Source of the DNA: Arthrobacter sp. B1I2
GTDB lineage: Bacteria > Actinomycetota > Actinomycetes > Actinomycetales > Micrococcaceae
Direction of reading: 5' to 3'
DNA: 64,000 nt
Assembly (NCBI RefSeq): GCF_030816485.1
Contig: NZ_JAUSYC010000001.1
Coordinates: forward strand, 4,154,001 to 4,218,000
A model generated the notes under the pieces. It did no database searches. It was not told the DNA's origin and saw only the letters and a list, made by a program, of their open reading frames with translations. Below, one piece after another: positions 29,601 to 37,512 of the stretch. The position numbers were made by a program, and so were the translations under genes. Position 1 is the stretch's first letter. Every line of letters begins with the position of its first letter.

Positions 29601-30068
29601 AGCCTGCTGGTCTTCTTCCGGTTGTTCCTGGTTCCGGGAAGACCGGTTCTGGTACTCGGTGAGAAGCGCAGTCAACTCGCTGTGGGTGCCGGTCAGGCCG
29701 ATCACTTTGGCCAGCCGACCGGCGGTGTCCAGGGCACGGAACGTATCGGCGTCGTCGAAGCTCTCATTGTGGGCCCAGCGGTTCCGTGCCTGGCGCAGCT
29801 CAGAGGTGTGGCTGCGTGCCTCATGCGGGAGGTTGAAGGGGTAGCCAAGTGAGCCCATGGATTCAGTCATGATGCGCAGCTGCAGGCTGAGATCCGTGGG
29901 TGCGTAGGTTTGCGCAGTGCGTCCGGCGTTCTCGTCTTTGTGCTGGATGATTTTGGTCCAGGCCACGCCGGGGGCTACCTCAGAGAGCACTGCTGCGATG
30001 TAGGGCTCAAGGCCAACCGCCAAGGCGTCAAGGGCCCGGCCCACATACTCGCGGTTGGACAGACTCAT
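23618..30068 (-). CDS. Giant HEPN-transglutaminase-DUF4011-SF1 helicase-nuclease protein (Hhe-like; split by one base)
   Basis: The N-terminal frame (ATG 30068) begins with a Swt1-type HEPN domain carrying the RNase motif R95-N-R-W-A-H100. Near 29005 one extra C breaks the frame; without it GSFDGYLED continues into DQIVFAIAQAMSARDIRY, giving 2149 residues. Then come a transglutaminase-like Cys domain (GTCLDTTLVLAAALEF, DGHAFLGYW), DUF4011 (NALLDLSLRNRLINF), an SF1 helicase (Walker A LEGPPGTGKSQTI, Walker B VVFDEASQIRVAD), a Vsr-like REase_MTES_1575-type nuclease (REEIADALRDRGFVVVSDVG) and a DUF3320-like tail. DUF4011-helicase-Vsr proteins are a known single-gene antiphage class (hhe). The HEPN and transglutaminase-like additions make this an unusually complete version. 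Confidence 0.82.
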
Positions 30069-30253
30069 CAGATTCCCCCATCTACGGCACCGGCATCAGT
30101 ACCGTCATTCAATCAATGCAACCAATCATGGCATCCGGCGCTGACAATCCTGCATGTTTTGCTGGTTCTGCCCCGCTCAGGGGCCAGCAAGCTCGTAAGT
30201 TACGGCTCGAACCAATGTTTGAGGCCCTCGCGGCCCTTCGGAGGACTTCCGGT
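30069..30253. other. Intergenic region upstream of the giant helicase
   Basis: No supported gene. It holds the presumed promoter of the leftward helicase gene and ends at the scrambled fragment block. Confidence 0.4.
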
Positions 30254-30517
30254 TCATCGTGCGATCCGGCCTTCAAGTTCTTCGTCTATCCTTCGATTAC
30301 GTGCGGAGATGAAAGCGTTGCTGGCCGTAAATACTCGAGGTATTCGTCACGGTCCTTTGGAACGGCTGGTGTGCTGAAGTCGGCGAACGGGTGGAAGAAA
30401 CGGATGGTCTTGCCGTCATCCTCCACGAGGTCTTCCAGTAAAAAGAATTTGACGTACCCGGCGAAATTCCCGAACAGTGCGAAAAAATCCGCGTACCGGA
30501 GCAGGACCCGGACGGCC
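30254..30517 (-). pseudogene. C-terminal fragment resembling DUF6994-type proteins
   Basis: Minus-strand reading gives LLRYADFFALFGNFAGYVKFF, LLEDLVEDDGKTIRFFHPF, DFSTPAVPKDRDEYLEY. After a one-base shift near 30330 it continues as FTASNAFISARNRRIDEELE to a TGA at 30254. The pattern recalls the end of an uncharacterised actinobacterial family (I believe DUF6994). The front part has been replaced by ADH sequence in the same frame, so this is a chimeric relic. Confidence 0.5.
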
Positions 30518-30745
30518 TCGAGCATGATGTCCAGCAGTGCGTTCACCTCGGCGCATGCGAACGCGACGTCTGCCCCCCCGTCCCGCCTAATTCCCGCACC
30601 ACACCGGGACATCCTCCTGGCTTGGGGTCCAGGACGTTGTCGGCCACGCCGCTGGACGTGGCCTTTTCCTTGCGGGCGTGGGTGGGCTCGCTGATGATCG
30701 TGGTCACGCCCATGCCTTTGAGGACGGCGGAGGTGATCAAGCCGC
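30517..30745 (-). pseudogene. Alcohol dehydrogenase fragment, minus-strand orientation
   Basis: Collinear with 10661-10890 of the butanediol-dehydrogenase-type gene. Translated pieces are SAVLKGMGVTTIISEPTHARK, EKATSSGVADNVLDP and ADVAFACAEVNALLDIMLEAVR, against near-identical segments of the intact gene. Small indels break the frame. Confidence 0.75.
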
Positions 30746-30840
30746 TCTTCATGGCCAACCATGCGGTGGCGCTTAGTGGAGCCAAGGCCGGTGATGTGGC
30801 TCCGGCGGGCGGGGCCGGGTATGTGGGAACGCGGCTCTTG
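30746..30840 (+). pseudogene. Alcohol dehydrogenase fragment, inverted (plus strand)
   Basis: Plus-strand reading IKPLFMANHAVALSGAKAGD, V-A-P-A-G-G-A-G-Y-V-G matches IEPLSVAHHAVARSGVKAGD, T-A-L-V-G-G-S-G-P-I-G of the intact ADH. In a normal gene this segment directly precedes the fragment at 30517-30745, but here it lies on the opposite strand, so the relic was inverted internally. Confidence 0.65.
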
Positions 30841-30857
30841 AAAGCGTCCACCCGTCC

Positions 30858-31688
30858 TCAAGAGGGAGAAATCATGCTCTCAAAGTCTTTCGAACCCATG
30901 ATCTGCAGATGACGTCCCGTGAGCCTCATCAACTCGCCGACGAGCACTGGGTGCGGCTTCCCCGAAGCCTTCCAGTCTGGCTTGTCGTCATCGGTTACGA
31001 AGACTATCCGTTCTGATCGTTCACCCACTGGCGGCAAGGCGGCGCGAAGCACACCGAGAAGAAAGTCAGCCCAAACAAAGAAATCGCCTAGATTCTGCGT
31101 CGCTTTCTTTGTGTCAGAGAAGCCGGGAGCAGTCTTGGCCGCGAAGCGTACCTGCGCCAGTGCCGCAAATGAGGACCGCGGAACATTGCAGACGATTGCT
31201 TGAGGAAGAACGTTCTCCCAGAATCCCACAGAGTCTCTCAGCAGCTCGGGACGACGCGAGTCATGCATCTCAACTGCCAGCAGCTCAATGCTCGCCTTGA
31301 TCTGCTCGACCGCTTCTCGTTGACTATCCGAAACGCTAAGTCCAGAAACCTTTTTGGTGAGGTCTTCCACCGTCTTGTAGACACCATCGATGTCACGGAC
31401 GATTGCCCCGTGGTTGTTCCAGTACTCCTGCGCGCTCTGCCCGGGGATTATCAAGGGGATGGACTTCTCGCCAATGAAAGTCAGCAGGTTATCCGTTGTT
31501 AAAGGAGCCCGGCGCAAGATCTTCAAAATATTCGTGTCAAGCCCAATCGCCGCCACTTCCGTCGGCAAATTATTCCTGGCGTGTAAGGCCATCGTGGGCA
31601 GCCAAGCGGAATCATCAGCAGCTTGATCGAGGCAGTTAAACACGAGGTTAACAGCGTCGGGAAACGCGACTCGCGAATCAGTGTTCAT
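30858..31688 (-). CDS. PIN-like domain protein
   Basis: 276 residues from the ATG at 31688, overlapping the upstream DUF262 gene by 11 bases. AAIGLDTNILKIL (D51) is a PIN-type first acidic motif and IVFVTDDDKPDW near residue 235 is the usual C-terminal acidic cluster of PIN-like (DUF4935-type) domains, with a helical insert between. A metal-dependent RNase is the likely activity. The overlapping DUF262 partner suggests a two-gene defence unit. Codon use is less GC-rich than that of the backbone genes. Confidence 0.7.
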   Translation of the reverse strand: MNTDSRVAFPDAVNLVFNCLDQAADDSAWLPTMALHARNNLPTEVAAIGLDTNILKILRRAPLTTDNLLTFIGEKSIPLIIPGQSAQEYWNNHGAIVRDIDGVYKTVEDLTKKVSGLSVSDSQREAVEQIKASIELLAVEMHDSRRPELLRDSVGFWENVLPQAIVCNVPRSSFAALAQVRFAAKTAPGFSDTKKATQNLGDFFVWADFLLGVLRAALPPVGERSERIVFVTDDDKPDWKASGKPHPVLVGELMRLTGRHLQIMGSKDFESMISPS

Positions 31689-33270
31689 ACCACAGCGAAC
31701 CGGTAGCATCGGCAGCGATCTCGTTGAGTCGACGAACATCGTCTGCTCGCCAAGCGTCGGCGGAGCGAACCTCTGGCAGTTCTTGCTGAATCGCTGTTGG
31801 TAGCAGACGTTCGACAGCTCCGCTCAGGGTGTTAGTAGCTCGAGGTCGCCTGTCCGCGGTCGACAAAATTACGTTGCCCAGCGTGAGCCCGAGCTCCTTG
31901 AAGTCAGAGTCATCGAAACCAGGCCAGTTCTCCGCATTTCGTGGTCGAATCAAATGAAAGTATCCCTCCAACGATGGAAGTACCGATTTTTGGAGTAGTG
32001 CATTCCGCAGAACTGATAGAACCCCCTTGGATTGACGGGTCTGCACTTGCTGCTCAAAGTCCATGCGACTTGGCTTAAGCCACTTCAGGCCATCGAGAAC
32101 CGCTTCCCATTCCCCGGTTTGAAAAATCGTCTTTGCAGCCTCGGCGAAGGTTCGTTCAATACTTCCGGTTCCAAATGGACCCGTTACGATTCGAGGAACA
32201 ATTATCCGGATAAGCTCTTCCAGCCCCTCTCGTCGGTTTGCGGTTTGACAGACCGCCAAAAAGATCGGGCGGACCGTCGTCAGCGCTAGAGCGTCCAGTA
32301 TTGCAAACGAGCGCAGAACCTCATCCTCCTGCTCCACGTCGGATGTAGGGTCAACCATCTGAAGGTAGATCTCCAGCATGTACTCTAGCTCCCGAAAAAG
32401 AAGGTTGACGCCCGCCTCGCTCGTGTACCGACTCGTTATCTCTTGGTATAGATCACGGGGTATGACATAACCGTGCCTCAGTGTCACAACGTGACGAATG
32501 AACTGAGTGAACTGCAGTGGCGCGCCGAGGTCAGAAAATGATTTCTCTAGTTTGGACCAACGCTCGTAGATACTCCTATCGTTGCCGTTGGAGTAAGAAC
32601 CAATTACGTAGCTTTTGATGAGTTCTGCTGGGGTTAGGTCTTTCCCCCGAGTATTTACGACCTCATAGACCTTATAGGCGGCATTTCTGTCGGGGTGCTC
32701 AAATAGTGCAAAAGTAATGCCACTCGTGAGGAACTGCGCCCATCTACCCAGAAGTGAGGAGTCGCGACCACTCAGTTCAGCTTCCACTTCTTTGTCCAAG
32801 AACCGCTGCACTTTTTCAACGTTCGACTTTGGAGCAGTTTGCTCGTCAACCGCCTCTGATAGCAGCGCTTCAAATGAGGCCCGATCAGTGTCTGAAGTAA
32901 GGCGGATTCGAGGTGAACGTTGTTCGGTCTCATAGTCAAGCGCGAAGAGAAACACGTCCCGCATGCTGTCCGCTACCAAATGGCGCCCTCGTCGAGTGGC
33001 CGCCTTTCTAATGGCATTAGCGAGCAGGCTAAGCGTTATGAGCCGCTGCTGGCCATCCACGACTGTTTTCGCGCCGTTCTCATCAGTGAAGATTAGAAGT
33101 CCAAGAAAATAAGGAGGAGTGCTGTTGCCATCTCTCAGATCCTTCCAAAACTCTAAGGCTTCGTCGTCTGGCTTCCAGCTATAGTCTCGCTGGAAATCGG
33201 GCACGGTAAACCTGTTTGTTGAGAAGAGTTGACCCGCCTGAATAGTTGAGGCATCGACCTGTGTTGCCAT
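31678..33270 (-). CDS. DUF262 (GmrSD/ParB-like) protein
   Basis: 530 residues from the ATG at 33270, with AAGGAC upstream; the frame is open further but without an RBS. FTVPDFQRDYSWKPDD and KTVVDGQQRLITLSLLANAI are the two signature DUF262 motifs (the DGQQR motif binds and hydrolyses NTP in related proteins), and YKVYEVVNTRGKDLTPAELIK is a third conserved block. The DUF1524 HNH half of GmrSD is not visible. The gene overlaps the PIN-like gene, which could supply the nuclease instead. Confidence 0.75.
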   Translation of the reverse strand: MATQVDASTIQAGQLFSTNRFTVPDFQRDYSWKPDDEALEFWKDLRDGNSTPPYFLGLLIFTDENGAKTVVDGQQRLITLSLLANAIRKAATRRGRHLVADSMRDVFLFALDYETEQRSPRIRLTSDTDRASFEALLSEAVDEQTAPKSNVEKVQRFLDKEVEAELSGRDSSLLGRWAQFLTSGITFALFEHPDRNAAYKVYEVVNTRGKDLTPAELIKSYVIGSYSNGNDRSIYERWSKLEKSFSDLGAPLQFTQFIRHVVTLRHGYVIPRDLYQEITSRYTSEAGVNLLFRELEYMLEIYLQMVDPTSDVEQEDEVLRSFAILDALALTTVRPIFLAVCQTANRREGLEELIRIIVPRIVTGPFGTGSIERTFAEAAKTIFQTGEWEAVLDGLKWLKPSRMDFEQQVQTRQSKGVLSVLRNALLQKSVLPSLEGYFHLIRPRNAENWPGFDDSDFKELGLTLGNVILSTADRRPRATNTLSGAVERLLPTAIQQELPEVRSADAWRADDVRRLNEIAADATGSLWYEH

Positions 33271-33685
33271 GGCGTCCTTAAAGTTCGAATACTGGAGCCG
33301 AGTGTACCGGCAGTGGCAACGCAATGCGGACAACTGCAATCAGTCTTGGCCGGAACACTGTAAACTGCCCGAGCTTCAGGCCTTTGCATGGGTCGGGGAC
33401 AAGCGCTTCCGCCCCTCTCGGTAGGCCTGCAGCGGACGGCTAAGGAGGAGTCAACTTGATGCATGGACACTTGGCCAGCATTTCGTTGGTGAATGGCCGA
33501 CGCACGCCTTGCAGGGTGCCAGCGCGTTGCAAACGGAGGTTTCACCCTTCCCCCATACAATGCAATGGCAAGTACGTGCGTGATCGATTGAACGCTGCAC
33601 GGTAGTTGGGGGCGCCCGGATCGGCCAAAGCGCGGTCGGCCTAAGACAGAGCACCCCCCTGCCCGCAGCAAGGGAAGTGGGAGAA
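33271..33685. other. Divergent promoter region between DUF262 and hsdM
   Basis: About 415 bases carrying divergent promoters. TTGGCC...TGTAAACT around 33346-33365 resembles a rightward promoter. A perfect AAGGAGG lies at 33442 (see the candidate short ORF). Confidence 0.4.
33459..33605 (+). CDS. Candidate 48-residue leader ORF upstream of hsdM
   Basis: ATG at 33459 preceded by AAGGAGGAG, the strongest Shine-Dalgarno sequence in this part of the window; a TTG one codon earlier is an alternative start. The product is basic (many Arg and Lys, four Cys) and has no recognisable family. Codon third positions are not strongly G/C, so protein-coding status is doubtful. Its position suggests either a leader peptide or a stray RBS. 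Confidence 0.22.
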   Translation: MHGHLASISLVNGRRTPCRVPARCKRRFHPSPIQCNGKYVRDRLNAAR

Positions 33686-35656
33686 GTGGCCAGCAACAAC
33701 AACGCCAACCTGGTATGGAGCATCGCGAATATTCTGCGAGGAACCTACAAACCAGCCCAGTACGGCTCGGTGATCCTCCCCTTCACCATCCTCCGCCGCC
33801 TCGACTGCGTGCTCGAAGAGACCAAGGACGCCGTTTTGGCGGAGCAGGAGGCCAAGAAGGACCTGAACATCCCGCTGGACACCTTCCTGCAGAAGGCTTC
33901 GGGCCACAGCTTCTTCAACACCTCCAAGTTCAACTTCGCCAAGCTCTTGGATGACCCCACGAACATCAAGGCGAACATCCTAAATTACGTCCAGGGCTTC
34001 TCGGAGAACACCCGGGACATCTTCGAACGCTTCGAGTTCTACAAAACGCTCGAGAAGCTGGACAGCTCGGACCTGCTCTACCACGTCACCAAGGACTTCG
34101 CCGCGATCGACCTCCACCCGGAGACCATTAGCAACATCGAGATGGGCCTCATGTTCGAGGAGCTCATTCGGCGCTTCGCCGAAGCCTCCAATGAAACCGC
34201 CGGCGAGCACTTCACCCCGCGCGAGGTCATCCAGCTCATGGTCCAGCTCCTGCTGAACTACGACGACGAAGTCCTCACCAAGGAGGGCATCGTCCGGTCC
34301 ATCTACGACCCCACGGCCGGAACGGGCGGCATGCTCACCGTCGCCCAGGAACACCTCCACGCCCTGAACCCGAGCGCCTCGCTCGTCGCGTACGGCCAGG
34401 AAATTAACGACGAATCCTACGCCATCTGCAAGTCCGACCTGCTGATAAAGGGCCAGGACATCTCCAAAATCTCAGTTGGCGACACCCTCGCAAACGATCA
34501 GAACATCGGCCAGCAGTTCGACTTCATGCTCTCCAACCCGCCCTTCGGCGTGGAATGGAAAAAGATACAGCCCCAAATCCAGAAGGAACACGAACTCCAC
34601 GGCTTCGACGGCCGCTTCGGCCCCGGTCTCCCTCGGGTCAGCGACGGTTCCCTGCTGTTCCTACTGCACCTAGTCCGCAAGATGCGCCCTGCGCACGACG
34701 GCGGCTCCCGCATCGGCATCGTCCTAAACGGCTCCCCACTCTTCACCGGCGGCGCTGGTTCCGGCGAGTCCGAAATCCGGAAGTACCTGATCGAAAACGA
34801 TTTCGTAGAGGCCATCATCGCGCTGCCCACGGACATGTTTTACAACACCGGCATCGCTACCTACATCTGGATCCTCTCCAACAGCAAGAAGCAGAAGCAT
34901 CCGGAGCGCGTAGGCAAGATTCAGCTCATCAATGGTGTTGACTTCTACCAGAAGATGCGCAAAAGCCTCGGATCGAAGCGCAAGGAACTGGGCCCGAAGG
35001 ACATCACGAGCATCGTTCAGCTCTATGGCTCCTTCGAGGACGACGGCGAGACCTCCAAGATCTTCAACAACCAAGACTTCGGCTACTACGCCATCACGGT
35101 CGAGCGTCCACTCAAGCTCAACTTCGCGTTCACTCCGGAGCGCATTGAGGCCGTGCTGACGCAGAAAACTATTGAAAAGCTGTCCGACGACGACCGGCAG
35201 CTTCTGGAGAAGGCCCTCCTCTCTGCAATGGTTGAGCCGGCCGAAATCTACAAGAACCGCGAAGCTTTCCTCCGCGTGTTGAAGCCGGCCGCCACTCAGG
35301 TGGGCCTGAAAATCACGGCACCGGTTCTGAAGGCCATTATCGCCGGCCTCTCTGAACGGGATGAGACTGCTGACACCTGCAAGGGGCCGAAGGGAACCCC
35401 CGAAACCGATACGGACCTGCGAGACACCGAAAACATACCCCTGGGCGAGGACATCCAGGACTACTTCGCGCGCGAAGTCCTCCCCCACGTCCCCGACGCC
35501 TGGATCGACCAATCCAAGACAAGGGTTGGCTACGAAATCCCCTTCACGCGGCACTTCTACACATACGTCGCGCCCAGGTCTTTGGAGGAGATCGACACCG
35601 ACCTCAACAAGCTCATCTCCGAAATCACGGCGCTGCTGGCCGAGGTGGAAAGATGA
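33686..35656 (+). CDS. hsdM: Type I restriction-modification DNA methyltransferase HsdM
   Basis: 656 residues from a GTG at 33686; the frame opens 9 bases earlier at another GTG. It has the HsdM N-terminal helical domain (NLVWSIANILRGTYKPAQYG), the SAM-binding motif DPTAGTGGML at ~209 and the catalytic N-P-P-F at ~285. It methylates adenine in the bipartite site recognised by HsdS, protecting host DNA, and forms M2S (modification) and R2M2S (restriction) complexes. It overlaps hsdS by ATGA. A long C-terminal extension with basic and acidic stretches is normal for this subtype. Confidence 0.95.
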   Translation: MASNNNANLVWSIANILRGTYKPAQYGSVILPFTILRRLDCVLEETKDAVLAEQEAKKDLNIPLDTFLQKASGHSFFNTSKFNFAKLLDDPTNIKANILNYVQGFSENTRDIFERFEFYKTLEKLDSSDLLYHVTKDFAAIDLHPETISNIEMGLMFEELIRRFAEASNETAGEHFTPREVIQLMVQLLLNYDDEVLTKEGIVRSIYDPTAGTGGMLTVAQEHLHALNPSASLVAYGQEINDESYAICKSDLLIKGQDISKISVGDTLANDQNIGQQFDFMLSNPPFGVEWKKIQPQIQKEHELHGFDGRFGPGLPRVSDGSLLFLLHLVRKMRPAHDGGSRIGIVLNGSPLFTGGAGSGESEIRKYLIENDFVEAIIALPTDMFYNTGIATYIWILSNSKKQKHPERVGKIQLINGVDFYQKMRKSLGSKRKELGPKDITSIVQLYGSFEDDGETSKIFNNQDFGYYAITVERPLKLNFAFTPERIEAVLTQKTIEKLSDDDRQLLEKALLSAMVEPAEIYKNREAFLRVLKPAATQVGLKITAPVLKAIIAGLSERDETADTCKGPKGTPETDTDLRDTENIPLGEDIQDYFAREVLPHVPDAWIDQSKTRVGYEIPFTRHFYTYVAPRSLEEIDTDLNKLISEITALLAEVER

Positions 35657-36891
35657 CCGGGCTCAAGCCTCACCCCGAATACAAGGCTTCGGGCGTCGAT
35701 TGGCTGGGCGATGTTCCTGCGCACTGGGAGATGGTCAAGCTGAAGCACGGTTTTGACTTGCAGAAGAGACCCCCACTCAAAACTTCCGGGATTGTCACGG
35801 CCTTCCGGGATGGTCAAGTAACACTGCGGGCAAACCGAAGGATAGACGGCTACACGGAGGGCGACAAGCAGATCGGCTATCAGGCCATTCACCCCGGAGA
35901 CCTTGTCATCCACGCAATGGACGCCTTTGCCGGGGCAATCGGGGTCTCGGACTCGCTTGGACAGTCGACTCCGGTATATTCGGTCTGCACTGCAAAGCCC
36001 GGGTTCAACGCCCACTTCTACGCTCTAGCGCTGCGGCACATCGCATTGACAGGGTACATAAGTTCGCTTGCGAAGGGTGTCCGCGAGAGGTCTACCGACT
36101 TTCGATGGGCGGACGCAAAAGAGCTGCCCGTGCCACGGCCTCCATTCGAGGAGCAGAACAATATCGTGTTGTTCCTTGCCCGCGAAACCGCCCAGATCGA
36201 TGACCTGATCGGCAAGCAGGAGCGGCTTATCGAACTGCTCACCGAAAAGCGCCAGGCCGTCATCGCCCATGCCGTCACCAAAGGCCTCGACCCAACGGCC
36301 CCCACCAGGCCGTCCGGCATCCCATGGCTAGGCAACGTCCCGAGCCACTGGGAGGTCAAGGCCATGCGCTATATATGCAAGATAGGCACCGGCGCCCGAG
36401 ACACGGTCAATGCCGAACCGGACGGACAGTTTCCGTTCTTCGTTCGATCACAGACCGTGGAACGAATCGGAACTTCCTCATTCAATTGCGAGGCGGTCCT
36501 GACAGCCGGAGACGGAGCCGGCGTTGGAAAAGTCTTTCACCACTTTGAAGGACAGTTTGACGCGCACCAGCGGGTGTACGTGATGCGTGATTTTGAGCAA
36601 GTCTCGGGCAAGTTTTTCTACTATTTTTTCTCAACTCTTTTTGCCAAGGTGGCGTTGGACGGCTCCGCAAAATCAACCGTCGATTCTTTGCGCAGACCAA
36701 TACTTGCCGACTTTGAATTCACCATTCCCCCGTTTGCAGAGCAGGAAGACATTGTGGCGTACGTCGACCGCAAGGTCAGCGCTTATGCGCGCTTGGAGTC
36801 TACCGCGGCGGGGTGCATTGAACTTCTGAAGGAAAGGCGCACAGCCCTCATCTCAGCTGCCGTGACTGGCAAAATCAAAGTAGATGCGTAG
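35653..36891 (+). CDS. hsdS: Type I restriction-modification specificity subunit HsdS
   Basis: 412 residues with two target-recognition domains. The first follows VDWLGDVPAHWEMVKL, the second follows IPWLGNVPSHWEVKAM. Each ends in the conserved helical spacer (FEEQNNIVLFLARETAQIDDLI; FAEQEDIVAYVDRKVSAYARL). This pseudo-twofold repeat fixes a split DNA target sequence. It overlaps hsdM by 4 bases. The second TRD has lower GC than its surroundings, consistent with domain swapping between strains. Confidence 0.93.
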   Translation: MTGLKPHPEYKASGVDWLGDVPAHWEMVKLKHGFDLQKRPPLKTSGIVTAFRDGQVTLRANRRIDGYTEGDKQIGYQAIHPGDLVIHAMDAFAGAIGVSDSLGQSTPVYSVCTAKPGFNAHFYALALRHIALTGYISSLAKGVRERSTDFRWADAKELPVPRPPFEEQNNIVLFLARETAQIDDLIGKQERLIELLTEKRQAVIAHAVTKGLDPTAPTRPSGIPWLGNVPSHWEVKAMRYICKIGTGARDTVNAEPDGQFPFFVRSQTVERIGTSSFNCEAVLTAGDGAGVGKVFHHFEGQFDAHQRVYVMRDFEQVSGKFFYYFFSTLFAKVALDGSAKSTVDSLRRPILADFEFTIPPFAEQEDIVAYVDRKVSAYARLESTAAGCIELLKERRTALISAAVTGKIKVDA

Positions 36892-36901
36892 GAGACTCTT
36901 G

Positions 36902-37498
36902 ATGCCTGATACCACGTTGAGTCCCGCCGTCCGGCAAAAGTGCCTGTTGCTGTTGGCCTACGATCTGGTTAACGGAGAACCGGAACTTGTCGTCGATTCT
37001 GATCGATTCAAGAATCAGGCCTGGGACAGGTTCGGAGTCACCACCCGCGTCCAACGACAGGACTTGTTGGCCCTGTCGAGGCAGCGCCTGGTCCGAATCG
37101 CCGGCTCAGCTTTCGGCCGCCCTGACATTGCGATCACGCAGCGCGGCATCGAGGCGGCTCAGGAATTCCAGATAGATCAGCGTCGTGAGCCAAAGAGATT
37201 CCAGGCTGCCTGCAACGATTTGCTGGACTGGCTCTACGTGGAGCCCACTGCCAAAGCACAAGGTATCGAAATCGATGAGTTCTTGGCGGAGTCAGTTGGG
37301 CATCTCGGGCTCAAGTACTCCGCTCCAGAGGTCCATGATGCCTTGAACTGGCTCGTGGTCGAGGGATTTGTGGCTGAGGGCTCCAAGCCGTCTCTCAAAA
37401 GGTTGACGCGCCAGGGTTTCGATTCCATCGAATCCGGAATAAGTGTCAACGAATACTTCGCTGCCGTGCGTGCCGACCGCGCCACGTACCCAAGCTGA
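36902..37498 (+). CDS. Winged-helix-like protein embedded in the type I RM operon
   Basis: 198 residues from the ATG at 36902 (GGAGAC upstream), ten bases after hsdS. Two similar winged-helix-like blocks are visible: LLALSRQRLVRI...AITQRGIEAAQEF and ALNWLVVEGFVAEG...KRLTRQGFDSIESG. No catalytic residues. Its position between hsdS and hsdR suggests a regulator or accessory factor of the restriction system. I do not recognise a named family. Confidence 0.6.
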   Translation: MPDTTLSPAVRQKCLLLLAYDLVNGEPELVVDSDRFKNQAWDRFGVTTRVQRQDLLALSRQRLVRIAGSAFGRPDIAITQRGIEAAQEFQIDQRREPKRFQAACNDLLDWLYVEPTAKAQGIEIDEFLAESVGHLGLKYSAPEVHDALNWLVVEGFVAEGSKPSLKRLTRQGFDSIESGISVNEYFAAVRADRATYPS

Positions 37499-37512
37499 CG
37501 CGGAGCTTGGAA

